DNA of 64,000 nucleotides, taken from NCBI GenBank assembly GCA_934464615.1, contig CAKSKA010000007.1:1-64000 (forward strand), given 5' to 3'. Position 1 is the stretch's first letter. Each line of letters begins with the position of its first letter. The position numbers were made by a program, and so were the translations under genes. Positions 41,462 to 50,562 of the stretch are shown one piece after another. The DNA is from an uncultured Eubacteriales bacterium (GTDB taxonomy: Bacteria; Bacillota; Clostridia; Oscillospirales; Acutalibacteraceae). The notes beneath the pieces were generated by a model. That model ran no database searches and had not been told where the DNA came from. It saw only the letters and a list, made by a program, of their open reading frames with translations.

Positions 41462-42091
41462 TTAAAATGAAAAGTATTTTAAAAACGATACCGACAAAAC
41501 GGCATCTGCCAAAGCCGATACAACGTAAAGCAAAATTATTAACGAGAACTTTTTGCAATACCTTTTAAATTCGTCATACATATTGGCTGCCTGACCTTTC
41601 GGCATTGAAATACGCACCAGACGAAGTGAAAAAATAAATGCCTCCCTGCCGGAAATTAAATAACCTATTACCGCCAAAACCGTGCAAGGAATAAGTATAA
41701 GCGAGTTAAAGGCAATGCCCTGTAAAAGATACTGTTTATAAAGATACGCCGCCGTAATTCCGTAATTAAATCCGCAGTAGCATACCGCTATGGGTGACAG
41801 CGCAACGCCTACAACCGATGTTCCGCACAGAAACAGTATAAGCGCAGCCGGCAAAAGCGAAGTAAACGCGGTAATGAATATACCGAAAAAATCTTTATCC
41901 GTACGCGTAAGTAAAAATGAATTAAAGCTGTTTTGCGCAATACTGTACACCGTACCGCTTAAGCGCAAAAACAACGCGCCTGCGGCAATACCTACGACAT
42001 ATACAAACATAAGTATTATAATCAATCGGTTCTCGGCAAAGCTGCCTGCAAATTTTGTTTTCCTTAAATTAATTATTGCAGTTCTTTTCAT
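41462..42091 (-). CDS. spoIIM: SpoIIM-like stage II sporulation membrane protein
   Basis: About 209 aa from ATG 42091 (MKRTAIINLRKTK), which has GGAGGATG just upstream; the open frame further upstream is not coding. It has about five transmembrane helices, including FVYVVGIAAGALFLRL, and the family loop GVALSPIAVCYCGFNYGI. SpoIIM works with SpoIID and SpoIIP in septal peptidoglycan degradation during engulfment. Neither partner is in this window. Confidence 0.8.
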   Translation of the reverse strand: MKRTAIINLRKTKFAGSFAENRLIIILMFVYVVGIAAGALFLRLSGTVYSIAQNSFNSFLLTRTDKDFFGIFITAFTSLLPAALILFLCGTSVVGVALSPIAVCYCGFNYGITAAYLYKQYLLQGIAFNSLILIPCTVLAVIGYLISGREAFIFSLRLVRISMPKGQAANMYDEFKRYCKKFSLIILLYVVSALADAVLSVSFLKYFSF

Positions 42092-42200
42092 ATTACATCC
42101 TCCGTTCTGTGCAAATATATGCACAAAGCGGACAAGATATAACCGAACACAACATTTTGAATTAAATTTAATCGTTAAGTATACATATTGTATTTGCAAC

Positions 42201-42410
42201 ATTATGTAACCTAAAAACAAAATGCATAATCAAAAAAATAACCCCTGAAAAAACACAGTCGATACGCTCAATCGCACTGTTTTTAAGGGAACATATACCA
42301 TTATACACTAAAATTCAATTATGTCAACCACTATTTTTGGATGTACAAAACATTATGTAAACGCATTATGTTAACTACACAATATATGCCCGCAAACAAC
42401 TTATGTAAAC
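42201..42410 (+). repeat. Five ATTATGTnAAC direct repeats between spoIIM and the fabG-like gene
   Basis: ATTATGTnAAC-like elements in one orientation lie at 42201-42210 (ATTATGTAAC, one base shorter), 42318-42328, 42352-42362, 42365-42375 and 42400-42410. The four right-hand copies start 34, 13 and 35 bases apart. They lie in the 413-bp divergent intergenic region, upstream of the fabG-like promoter, and suggest a multi-site regulator. The remainder of the gap (42211-42317) holds only a weak hairpin region. Confidence 0.55.
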
Positions 42411-42447
42411 CTATGGGTAGGGGTTAAAATAATTTGCTTTAAAAAAA

Positions 42448-42476
42448 TTGAAATTAAAATTACGGTATGCTATAAT
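42448..42476 (+). promoter_or_regulatory. Promoter of the fabG-like gene
   Basis: TTGAAA (42448-42453) and TATAAT (42471-42476) with a 17-base spacer, 28 bases before the ATG. Confidence 0.75.
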
Positions 42477-42504
42477 TGCATTATCAATAATCGGAGGACT
42501 GAAT

Positions 42505-43242
42505 ATGAATAAAAAAACCGTAATAGTAACCGGAGCATCAAAAGGTATCGGTGCCGATATTGCAATGTTCTTTGCCGAAAAGGGCTACAATGTTGTTATT
42601 AACTACAACACATCGGCAGAGTCTGCCCTGCTGCTTGAGAAATCACTCATTTCAAACAATTATTCGGTTATGTCATTTAAGGCAAACGTAACCAATAAAG
42701 CCGAAGTCGATTTAATGGTAAAAGAAACCGTTTACAAGTTCGGCGGTATTGATGTGTTGGTTAACAATGCCGGCATCTCATACACCGGACTTATAACGGA
42801 TACCGATGAATATGACTGGGGCAATATTATCGATGTAAATTTAAAGGGCGTTTACAACTGTTGCCGTGCGGTGCTGCCGGAAATGATATCCAAAAAAAGC
42901 GGACGCATAGTAAACATTTCTTCAATTTGGGGGATTACCGGCGCATCGTGCGAGGTTGCATATTCGGCTTCCAAAGCAGGTGTTATAGGCTTTACAAAGG
43001 CATTGGCAAAGGAAGTAGGTCCAAGCGGAATAACCGTAAACAGTGTGGCGCCCGGCATTATAAATACAAGTATGAATTCACATTTAACGCAAGAGGAAAT
43101 CAACGATTTTACAAGCGAATTACCGATAAACCGTATGGGCACTACTACCGAAATTGCGCGCGCGGTATATTTTCTTGCGGACTCCTCTTCAGGCTACATA
43201 ACAGGTCAAACACTTGCAGTAGACGGCGGACTTACAATATAA
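42505..43242 (+). CDS. SDR-family oxidoreductase, FabG-like
   Basis: 245 aa from ATG 42505 (MNKKTVIVTG), chosen because GGAGG precedes it and the family N terminus starts there. It is a Rossmann short-chain dehydrogenase: cofactor loop TGASKGIG, NNAG, catalytic Ser (NISSIWG) and YSASK, and C-terminal SGYITGQTLAVDGGLTI. The sequence is close to 3-oxoacyl-ACP reductase, but it is isolated from fatty-acid genes. It may act on another substrate. Confidence 0.88.
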   Translation: MNKKTVIVTGASKGIGADIAMFFAEKGYNVVINYNTSAESALLLEKSLISNNYSVMSFKANVTNKAEVDLMVKETVYKFGGIDVLVNNAGISYTGLITDTDEYDWGNIIDVNLKGVYNCCRAVLPEMISKKSGRIVNISSIWGITGASCEVAYSASKAGVIGFTKALAKEVGPSGITVNSVAPGIINTSMNSHLTQEEINDFTSELPINRMGTTTEIARAVYFLADSSSGYITGQTLAVDGGLTI

Positions 43243-43261
43243 ATTTAAATATATGCGCAAC

Positions 43262-43300
43262 AAAAAATGCAAAGGAAAACTCAATTCCTTTGCATTTTTT
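43262..43300. terminator. Bidirectional terminator, fabG-like gene/mutS2
   Basis: A perfect 16-bp stem (43262-43277/43285-43300) with a 7-base loop and A/T runs on both sides. The mutS2 stop codon begins at its right edge. Confidence 0.9.
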
Positions 43301-45675
43301 TATCTTTGCAATTCAACAACGGTAACACCGCTTTCGCCTTCTCCGAAGGTGCCTAAGCGAAAACTTTTTACGGATTTATGGTGTTTAAGGTGATTTTGCA
43401 CTGCGGTCCTCAGTACTCCTGTTCCCTTTCCGTGTATCACGGTAACTGTATTCAGTCCGCACATAACGGCATTATCTATAAATCTGTCAAGTTCAATAAT
43501 GCCCTCGTCCGCTGCCATACCGCGCATATCAAGTTCGGTTGCGGCAATTCGGTCTTTGCCGGATTTTATTCCGGTTACGCCCTGACTGCGCTGTACGGTA
43601 GTTTTTTCAAGCAAAATAATATTTTCCGGTACCGTGCTTATTTTCATACTGCCTACGGCAACAACAATTTTTTCGTCCTTTACCGAAACAATTTCACCTT
43701 CACGGTTTATATCCTTAAGCCTTACTTTATCCCCCACCGCAAGTTTTCTCGGTAAAACATAATCGTCTTTAATTTCCCTTACCGGATTTGCTGAATTCAG
43801 CATATCATTGACAGAAGACTTATATATCCGCTTGGCATCGGCATATTTTTTAGAAGCGTTTTCTCTGTTCGCGGATTTTTTCAGATCCTCAAGTTCGCCT
43901 AACATTTCGCCGGCTTTTTGCCTTGCCGAATCAATAATATGCATTGCCGTGCTTTTGGCTTTATCGGTTTCCTGTTCGTACCTTTTGTTGATCTGTGCGT
44001 TTATATCGTCAGCGCGTTTTTTTGCCGCTGCCAATTCTCTTCTTATATTTTCGGTTTCAATACGCTGTTTTTCGGCGGACTGACGTTCCCTCTCCAATGC
44101 GGAAATTATATTTTCAAACCGTATATTTTCTGCAGATACAAAGTTCTTCGCCTCGTCAATTACCGATTTATCCAAACCGAGCTTTTCGGAAATCGCAAAG
44201 GCATTTGAACGCCCCGGTACACCTATAAGAAGTCTGTATGTGGGTTTAAGGGTGGTTACGTCAAACTCGCAACTTGCGTTTTGTACGCTCTCGGTATCCA
44301 GCGCGTAGGCTTTAAGTTCCGCATAATGCGTGGTTGCGGCAACGCGGCAGCCTTTTTTTGCAAGCGCGCACAAAATAGCTCTCGCCAAAGCCGCGCCTTC
44401 TATAGGATCCGTACCGGCGCCGACCTCGTCAAGCAAAACAAGACTGAAAGGTGTTGCGTTGTTAAGAATTGAAACAATGTTTACCATATGTGCGGAAAAT
44501 GTAGACAGTGATTGTTCAATACTTTGCTCGTCGCCGATATCTACAAGTATATTATCAAAAACCGAAATTTCACTGCCGTCATCACACGGAATCATCATAC
44601 CGCACAGTGCCATAAGCGTCATTAAGCCTATGGTTTTAAGGGTTACGGTTTTTCCGCCGGTATTAGGTCCCGTAATAATAAGCGAATTATAGCCGACGCC
44701 GAGTTCTAACGATACAGGCACCACTTTATTTTTATCAATAAGCGGATGCCGTGCATTTTTAAGCACTGTTTTACCGCAAGAATTAATGTTTGGCATAACA
44801 GCCCGCATTTTATATGCAAGAGAAGCCTTAGCAAATATCACCGCAAGTTTTACAAGTGCATTAAACGATGTTTTAATACCGTCCGCAAATGTTGATGCCT
44901 CGCTTGATAATTCCGACAAAATCCTTTCAATTTCTTTTTTCTCTTTAAGACGCAGAACCCTTAAATCGTTATTGATTTCGACAACAGCCATCGGCTCTAT
45001 AAAAAGTGTTGCGCCAGATGCCGACGAATCGTGTACAATACCCGAAAATTCGCCCTTATATTCGCTTTTTACAGGCACAACATACCTGCCGTCACGCTGT
45101 GTTATAATGGATTCCTGCAAGTATTTTGAGTAACTTTGGCTGCGTACTATTGAATCAAGTTTTTCACGTATTTTTGAGGACGCGCGGGTAATTGCGCGCC
45201 GTATGTTCAAAAGTTCAGCCGATGCGTCATCGTTTAATTCTTCTTCATTTTTTATGCACATAAATATTTTTTCTTCAAAATATTTATTGGGAATAAGCAA
45301 ATCAAAAATACCGTCAATAACGGTTGCCGTTTTCATTTCGTTTTCTTCGCGCCATGTTTTAACCCGGCGTATAACCCTTAAAGTTGCTGCAATATCAAGC
45401 AGTTCTTTAGGACTAAGCACAGCGCCGACATTTGCCCTTTCAAGCGCGTCGTTGTTATCCGTTGTGCCCGAAAACGACGGAGAGACAGCGCGTGCCAACA
45501 AATCATATGCCGCTTTGGTTTCGGCAAGACTGTGTTTTACTTCTTCTTCATCGGTTAATATTTCTGTATTTTCAATACATTGTTTGGCGGCATCAAAGGC
45601 CGCTTCGTCCGCCAGCATATGCAAAACCTTATAAAGTTCTAATGTACGGGCGGATTTTTTTAAATAATAAGCCAT
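43300..45675 (-). CDS. mutS2: Endonuclease MutS2
   Basis: About 791 aa from ATG 45675, which has AGGTG upstream; a GTG 9 bases earlier overlaps recO. It has a MutS core with Walker A GPNTGGKTVTLK and Walker B LVLLDEVGAGTDP, a long coiled coil (about 510-620) and a C-terminal Smr nuclease domain (LDMRGMAADEGIIELDRFIDNAVMCGLNTVTVIHGKGTGVLR). MutS2 limits recombination and rescues collided ribosomes. Normal length; located after recO. Confidence 0.95.
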   Translation of the reverse strand: MAYYLKKSARTLELYKVLHMLADEAAFDAAKQCIENTEILTDEEEVKHSLAETKAAYDLLARAVSPSFSGTTDNNDALERANVGAVLSPKELLDIAATLRVIRRVKTWREENEMKTATVIDGIFDLLIPNKYFEEKIFMCIKNEEELNDDASAELLNIRRAITRASSKIREKLDSIVRSQSYSKYLQESIITQRDGRYVVPVKSEYKGEFSGIVHDSSASGATLFIEPMAVVEINNDLRVLRLKEKKEIERILSELSSEASTFADGIKTSFNALVKLAVIFAKASLAYKMRAVMPNINSCGKTVLKNARHPLIDKNKVVPVSLELGVGYNSLIITGPNTGGKTVTLKTIGLMTLMALCGMMIPCDDGSEISVFDNILVDIGDEQSIEQSLSTFSAHMVNIVSILNNATPFSLVLLDEVGAGTDPIEGAALARAILCALAKKGCRVAATTHYAELKAYALDTESVQNASCEFDVTTLKPTYRLLIGVPGRSNAFAISEKLGLDKSVIDEAKNFVSAENIRFENIISALERERQSAEKQRIETENIRRELAAAKKRADDINAQINKRYEQETDKAKSTAMHIIDSARQKAGEMLGELEDLKKSANRENASKKYADAKRIYKSSVNDMLNSANPVREIKDDYVLPRKLAVGDKVRLKDINREGEIVSVKDEKIVVAVGSMKISTVPENIILLEKTTVQRSQGVTGIKSGKDRIAATELDMRGMAADEGIIELDRFIDNAVMCGLNTVTVIHGKGTGVLRTAVQNHLKHHKSVKSFRLGTFGEGESGVTVVELQR

Positions 45676-45677
45676 AT

Positions 45678-46415
45678 TTAACACCTGATACTGTTAAAAA
45701 ATTCAAGCGTGCGGAAGCGCTGCTCGGTCTGTTCAAGCAAATATCGCTCCGTAATACGCGACAGCCTTTTCGACTGCTGCTGCGGAATTGAAAATCCAAA
45801 CAATTTATCAAACGGCGAATATGTAATGTGGCGCATAGCCGTAACAAGCGTTGCATTTAATAAGACTGCATTATCCGTCTTACAGTCATCACACAGCAAC
45901 ACACCGTTTACCGTATCAAAATACATTAAATTTTCATCAAATTTTCCGCAAACGGCACAACCCACAAGGTCCGGCATAAAACCGGCAATGGCAGCATACC
46001 GCAACTCAAAGACCGATTTAAGCAAATCCGTATCCATACGTTTACCGTTGCTTAAAACTATACATTTAACAAGCAAACGTAAAATATCTTCGCAGTTGTC
46101 GGAGTCCGTAGTAACGGACCATACAACCTCGCAAAAATACTGCTGAAGTGAAACGGCTTCTATATCGCAATCGAGGCTGTAGTAGCATTTAATAAGGGAT
46201 GCGTCCCTAACCCTGTAGGTGTCCTTTACCTCCTCTAAAATAAAAGAAGAATAACACAAAAAGGATGTGCCCGAATGGTATTTGTTTTTAAGTTTTTTTG
46301 CAGACGCGGCAAATGCTTTTATAACACCTTTATCCTTTGTTAAAAGCGTTATAAGTCGGTCATTCTCCCCAACGTTCATCACTCTTATTACCAATGCCTG
46401 CGTTGTTATCTGCAT
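45678..46415 (-). CDS. recO: DNA repair protein RecO
   Basis: The 245-aa protein begins with the conserved OB-fold start TTQALVIRVMNVGENDRLITLLTKDKGVIKAFA, which fixes its start. A zinc-binding region follows (CAVCGKFDENLMYF...LLCDDCK). RecO loads RecA on SSB-coated gaps with RecR. It starts inside the upstream YqzL-like gene in another frame. Confidence 0.93.
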   Translation of the reverse strand: MQITTQALVIRVMNVGENDRLITLLTKDKGVIKAFAASAKKLKNKYHSGTSFLCYSSFILEEVKDTYRVRDASLIKCYYSLDCDIEAVSLQQYFCEVVWSVTTDSDNCEDILRLLVKCIVLSNGKRMDTDLLKSVFELRYAAIAGFMPDLVGCAVCGKFDENLMYFDTVNGVLLCDDCKTDNAVLLNATLVTAMRHITYSPFDKLFGFSIPQQQSKRLSRITERYLLEQTEQRFRTLEFFNSIRC

Positions 46416-46509
46416 TTAATTTTTCCCCGCCGATATTAATGTTTTTATATTGCAAATAGTCTTCTATCTTACCGCTTTTGCAAAATTGTTGCCATGCGTT
46501 TTCGGACAT
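46360..46509 (-). CDS. yqzL: YqzL-like small protein, 49 aa
   Basis: ATG 46509-46507 follows TTAGGAGAC and the ORF ends at TGA 46362-46360. The N terminus (WQQFCKSGKIEDYLQYKNI) resembles YqzL of Bacillus (W..F..TG..E.YL.YK), which lies at the same place between era and recO. This version has a longer, poorly conserved tail that overlaps the recO start by 56 bases in a different frame. Function unknown. Confidence 0.72.
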   Translation of the reverse strand: MSENAWQQFCKSGKIEDYLQYKNINIGGEKLNADNNAGIGNKSDERWGE

Positions 46510-46578
46510 CTGACCGTCTCCTAAAAATTACTTTAATAGTAATTTTCCCGAAAGGCATGTATATATTTTAGGAAAAAT

Positions 46579-47508
46579 TTACTTAACGTCAAGTCCGAAG
46601 CCGTGGATAAGCGACTGTCTGTTGCGCCAGTCCTCTTTTACCTTAACCCAAAGTTTAAGGTCGGCCTTTATACCGAAAAATTCTTCAATATCACGCCGTG
46701 CGCTGACACCTACACGCTTAAGCATTTCGCCGTTTTTACCGATAATAATTCCCTTATGCGAGTTCTTCTCGCAGTAAATCGTAGCGTCAACACAAAGTAT
46801 AGGCTCACCCGCGTTAGTATCGCGTTCAAAAAATCTTTCAATATCAACAGCAATGCCGTGCGGAACTTCATTGCTTAACATACGCAGCAGTTTTTCCCTT
46901 ATAATTTCCGCAACCATAACCTTGTCCGGCTGATCGGTAAAATCGTCATCGGCAAAGTAATGCACCGATTCGTGTGCAAATTTCGCCGCCTCGTCAATCA
47001 GTGCGTCGACATTATCTCCGGTCTTGGCGGAAAACGGCACAACTGCGTCAAAATCATATTTTGATGCATATCTGCTTATAATCGTAAGCAAATCTTCTTT
47101 ATTTTGTAAAAGGTCTATTTTGTTGATGCCGAGTATAGCTTTTAACTTCCTTCGGTTCAGTTCTTTAATAAGTTCTTCCTCGGCGGCAGGCAAACTTCCC
47201 TGTTCGTTTTTAAATTTAGGGCATGCGTCAACTATCATTATTACGGCATCGACATCTGTCATACCCATTCCCACCGCTTTAACCATATTTTCCCCAAGCA
47301 GATTATGCGGTTTGTGAAAACCCGGTGTATCAATAAATACCAACTGCAATACGTCGCGGTTGAGTACACCCATAATTCTTGTGCGTGTGGTCTGCGGCTT
47401 GTCCGAAACAATGGCGACTTTTTGACCTAAAGCCCTGTTTAAAAAAGACGATTTCCCCACATTCGGTCTGCCTATAATACTTATAAAAGCCGATTTTGAT
47501 TTTTCCAA
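46579..47508 (-). CDS. era: GTPase Era
   Basis: The 309-aa GTPase has G1 GRPNVGKSS, G3 DTPGF, G4 NKID, and a C-terminal KH domain (IIIGKNGEMLKRVGVSARRDIEEFFG) for 16S rRNA 3'-end binding. It functions in 30S assembly. Likely TTG start with AGGAG upstream. Sits in the yqfC-to-recO cluster. Confidence 0.96.
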   Translation of the reverse strand: MEKSKSAFISIIGRPNVGKSSFLNRALGQKVAIVSDKPQTTRTRIMGVLNRDVLQLVFIDTPGFHKPHNLLGENMVKAVGMGMTDVDAVIMIVDACPKFKNEQGSLPAAEEELIKELNRRKLKAILGINKIDLLQNKEDLLTIISRYASKYDFDAVVPFSAKTGDNVDALIDEAAKFAHESVHYFADDDFTDQPDKVMVAEIIREKLLRMLSNEVPHGIAVDIERFFERDTNAGEPILCVDATIYCEKNSHKGIIIGKNGEMLKRVGVSARRDIEEFFGIKADLKLWVKVKEDWRNRQSLIHGFGLDVK

Positions 47509-47518
47509 TTTTTTACTC

Positions 47519-48004
47519 CTATTCGCTTATAACAGCAAGTCCCAAAAGGGTTAAAACCTGCTCTTCTTTTTCGCGCATACGCACTTTTTCAAGTCCGCCG
47601 TTAACATGATCGTAGCCCAAAAGATGCAGCATTGAATGCACGGTAAGATACGCAATTTCCCTTTCAAGCGAATGACCGTACAAATCAGCCTGTGCTACCG
47701 CATGTTCCACCGAAATTACAATATCTCCGAGCATTTTTGCATTGTTTTCGGGATTAACATCATATGTACCGTTCTCCCCGAGCGGAAAGGACAATACATC
47801 CGTGGAATTATCTATATTGCGGTATGTTTTATTGTATTCCTTAATCATATCATCATCAACAAAAGTAACATTAACCTCGGAATCGGCGTTAAAACATTCA
47901 ACCTTTAAAGTTGCAATACACGCTTTGCGTACCAGAAGCCGTGTACCTGTAGGCAATTTAATCTTCTTTTGTCTGTCGCTGATAATTACTTTAACCTTGC
48001 TCAT
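47519..48004 (-). CDS. ybeY: Endoribonuclease YbeY
   Basis: 161 aa from ATG 48004, chosen for its AGGAAAGGAAC upstream and near-abutting overlap (14 bases) with phoH. The metal-binding motif HSMLHLLGYDH is present, with RNIDNSTDVLSFP upstream. It acts in 16S rRNA maturation and 70S quality control. Confidence 0.94.
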   Translation of the reverse strand: MSKVKVIISDRQKKIKLPTGTRLLVRKACIATLKVECFNADSEVNVTFVDDDMIKEYNKTYRNIDNSTDVLSFPLGENGTYDVNPENNAKMLGDIVISVEHAVAQADLYGHSLEREIAYLTVHSMLHLLGYDHVNGGLEKVRMREKEEQVLTLLGLAVISE

Positions 48005-48989
48005 ACTTTTTGTTCCTTTCCTCATTCTTTTCGTATGCTTTAATTATTTCCTGTACCAATTTATGCCTTACAACATCGCGTCCGCTTAAACGGATAATCG
48101 AAATGTCTTCAATATTTTTAAGAATATTTATAACCGTTTTAAGACCTGATTTTTTACCCGATGGTAAATCAATCTGCGTAATGTCACCCGTAACTACGAT
48201 TTTTGAATTATTGCCGAGTCTTGTTAAAAACATTTTCATTTGCTCGTTTGTGGTATTTTGCGCTTCATCAAGAATTATAAAACTGTCGTCCAAAGTCCTG
48301 CCGCGCATATATGCCAGCGGAGCAACCTCAATATCTCCGCGCTCCTGACAGCGTGCAAACGTTTCGGCTCCCAACATATCAAACAAAGCGTCGTAAAGCG
48401 GCCGTAAATACGGATCTACTTTTTGCTGTAAATCACCGGGTAAAAATCCAAGGCTCTCGCCCGCTTCCACAGCGGGACGCGTTAAAACAATGCGGCTTAT
48501 TTGTTTTGAACGATACGCCGTTACCGCCATTGCCACCGCAAGATATGTTTTACCTGTACCTGCCGGTCCTACACCTATTGTAATTGTATTGTTTTTAATG
48601 GCATTTACATATTTTTGCTGGCCCAATGTTTTAGGCCTTACCGGTCTGCCTTTGGAGGTTATCATAATACATTCCAGTTCTTTAAGCGACTCTATGCTGT
48701 CGCAATTACCGTCCTCAAGCAATCCCATAATGTAAAGCACATTTTGCGATGTAATTTTCTCCCCCTTTTCAATCAGGGCAATCAAACCGTTAATAACCTT
48801 TATAGCATCGTCAACATCGGGTTCCTCACCGCGTATTTTAATGCTGTCCGAATGGGACGTTATAACCACATTCAGCTTTTTTTCAATAAGAATCGTATTT
48901 TCGTCAAAGTTGCCGAAAAGTTCGGCAATATGGTTAATATCTTTAATTTTTAACGATTTTTCCGTATTGTTCAACTCCCTATTGTACAT
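47991..48989 (-). CDS. phoH: PhoH-like ATPase
   Basis: The 332-aa protein has an N-terminal KH-like part and a PhoH ATPase domain: Walker A GVGPAGTGKTYLAVA, Walker B DSFIILDEAQNTT, then FLTRLGNNSKIVVTGDITQIDLP. It is the usual partner of ybeY and probably linked to RNA metabolism. In many Firmicutes pgpH lies between the two; here it is absent. Confidence 0.94.
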   Translation of the reverse strand: MYNRELNNTEKSLKIKDINHIAELFGNFDENTILIEKKLNVVITSHSDSIKIRGEEPDVDDAIKVINGLIALIEKGEKITSQNVLYIMGLLEDGNCDSIESLKELECIMITSKGRPVRPKTLGQQKYVNAIKNNTITIGVGPAGTGKTYLAVAMAVTAYRSKQISRIVLTRPAVEAGESLGFLPGDLQQKVDPYLRPLYDALFDMLGAETFARCQERGDIEVAPLAYMRGRTLDDSFIILDEAQNTTNEQMKMFLTRLGNNSKIVVTGDITQIDLPSGKKSGLKTVINILKNIEDISIIRLSGRDVVRHKLVQEIIKAYEKNEERNKKYEQG

Positions 48990-49017
48990 ATACAGTTAGT
49001 ATAACATAAAATGCCGA

Positions 49018-50178
49018 TTATTTAAACAGTAAATTTTCCAAAATTCCAACATTTTTGTCAAATTTTACATGATAAGTCATAATGACTTCCGTTTCATTTC
49101 TGCATATATCCTGCGAAATAACCGTAACATTTTGCGTGCCCATCTGCTGCATTGTAAAATTAAATCTGTCCTCAAGCATTTTTACAATTTGCGCGTCGGT
49201 ATAAGTTACGGTTTTTACATCGAAATTTTTATAATTTTTGCAATAGTAACCTATCGGCAATTGTTCGCCGAAAAATCTTAAAAACGCATTACTGCGTTCC
49301 GTATCGTAATTACCGCTGACATTGCCGAGATACAACGGAATACGCAGGGTAAAAAATTCCAATACATATCTGTTTTTGCTGTTGCCGTTATAATAAGTTT
49401 CTTCTGCTGTGTACCTTTGCGAAAAAGTAAATATTTCGTCCGCTTCCCCTATAACACTGCCGGTCGCCTTTACATATCGTACGGTCGGTCCCGTATCCAC
49501 AACACCGTTTATAAGCATATCACCTTTTTGCACCGCCTGCCCAGGTTTTACCGCCGCAATACCGTTTAAAACCTTTACGCTTTTAATAACGCAATCGTAA
49601 TTTGAAATTAAATTGGCAGGTGTTTTATCTGCTTCTTCATTCTTAATTTCACTTATATTTACTGTTGCCCGACAGCCTTCAATATTAATTGCAGCCCATG
49701 CAACATTAGGCAGTTTCAGCATTAATTCTTCCTTAATTACCGGCAAATCAAGTCTGCTTTTAAGCACGCCGCGCCGCACATTCAGGCTGTTGCATACGTC
49801 GATAATTTCACTGTCGCTTACATTATTGTTGCCTACAATTTCAATCTGCCATACAAATAAACTTAAAAAAATCTGTAAGCATACAAACACAAGCAGTCCT
49901 GCAACAAGTCCGTAACGCAGCTTAAATCTTTTTAACTTTGTATACAAACCGTGCTTTGACAAAATTTTAATTTTAACTTTACATTTTGCACGAATCTTTC
50001 TTAATTTTTTAAAATCTGAATTTAATATTTTAAGTGTAATTTCGTCATTAAGTTTTTTAATATCCCACGGATTAACACCGTTTTTTGCCATTAAATTTAA
50101 TATTCTTTCGGGAAAATTACCGTATACCCTGATTTTTACATATCCCATTAAAAATCTGTACAATTTTAAAAACAGCAT
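49018..50178 (-). CDS. yqfD: Sporulation protein YqfD
   Basis: The 386-aa protein has the YqfD N terminus (RFLMGYVKIRVYGNFPERILNLMAKNGVNPWDI). One transmembrane helix follows (near 92-114), then a FtsQ/POTRA-like segment (WQIEIVGNNNVSDSEIIDVCNSLNVRRGVL) and a long extracytoplasmic part. YqfD is a mother-cell sporulation protein. It is 1 base after yqfC. Confidence 0.93.
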   Translation of the reverse strand: MLFLKLYRFLMGYVKIRVYGNFPERILNLMAKNGVNPWDIKKLNDEITLKILNSDFKKLRKIRAKCKVKIKILSKHGLYTKLKRFKLRYGLVAGLLVFVCLQIFLSLFVWQIEIVGNNNVSDSEIIDVCNSLNVRRGVLKSRLDLPVIKEELMLKLPNVAWAAINIEGCRATVNISEIKNEEADKTPANLISNYDCVIKSVKVLNGIAAVKPGQAVQKGDMLINGVVDTGPTVRYVKATGSVIGEADEIFTFSQRYTAEETYYNGNSKNRYVLEFFTLRIPLYLGNVSGNYDTERSNAFLRFFGEQLPIGYYCKNYKNFDVKTVTYTDAQIVKMLEDRFNFTMQQMGTQNVTVISQDICRNETEVIMTYHVKFDKNVGILENLLFK

Positions 50179-50179
50179 A

Positions 50180-50476
50180 TCAGCAAAACTCCAAATTATT
50201 AATTGTACCCTTAAGCGTCAGTTGTGCGTCAGAGAGCATTGTAATTTCAAGTCCCGTACCGTAAAAGGTAACGCAGCCCTTGCCTAAATTCAGCTTAACC
50301 AGAACATCCGTGTATTCAATAATATTTTTAAAGCCCTCTATATGCGCTTCGTGATTATCGTACAGCGTAATATTCGTTCTGCAGGTTGATGCCGCATCCG
50401 ATATTTCATCCCCGATACCGAAAAGACTGATATGTTCACGAGTCTTTTTCAATCCCGTTTTGAAAACTTTTTTCAT
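50180..50476 (-). CDS. yqfC: Sporulation protein YqfC
   Basis: The 98-aa protein with the YabP/YqfC pattern (ITLYDNHEAHIEGFKNIIEYTDVLVKLNLGKGCVTFYGTGLEITMLSDAQLTLKGTI). It heads the yqfC-yqfD-phoH-ybeY-era-yqzL-recO cluster. A sigma-E promoter is expected from the family but was not convincingly found. Confidence 0.93.
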   Translation of the reverse strand: MKKVFKTGLKKTREHISLFGIGDEISDAASTCRTNITLYDNHEAHIEGFKNIIEYTDVLVKLNLGKGCVTFYGTGLEITMLSDAQLTLKGTINNLEFC

Positions 50477-50562
50477 ATAATCACCGTTTCCTTCTTATAT
50501 AAACTATGAAGGATATTTTATAAAAATACTATTTTATCGGCGTATTTGAGTAGGAGGATTGT

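Noticed and set aside
42340..42410. Chromosomal dif site near the xer-like gene
   Set aside because: TTATGTAAAC-type arms are present, but no inverted XerC arm sits at the required 17-base distance from any copy, so these are treated as regulatory repeats.
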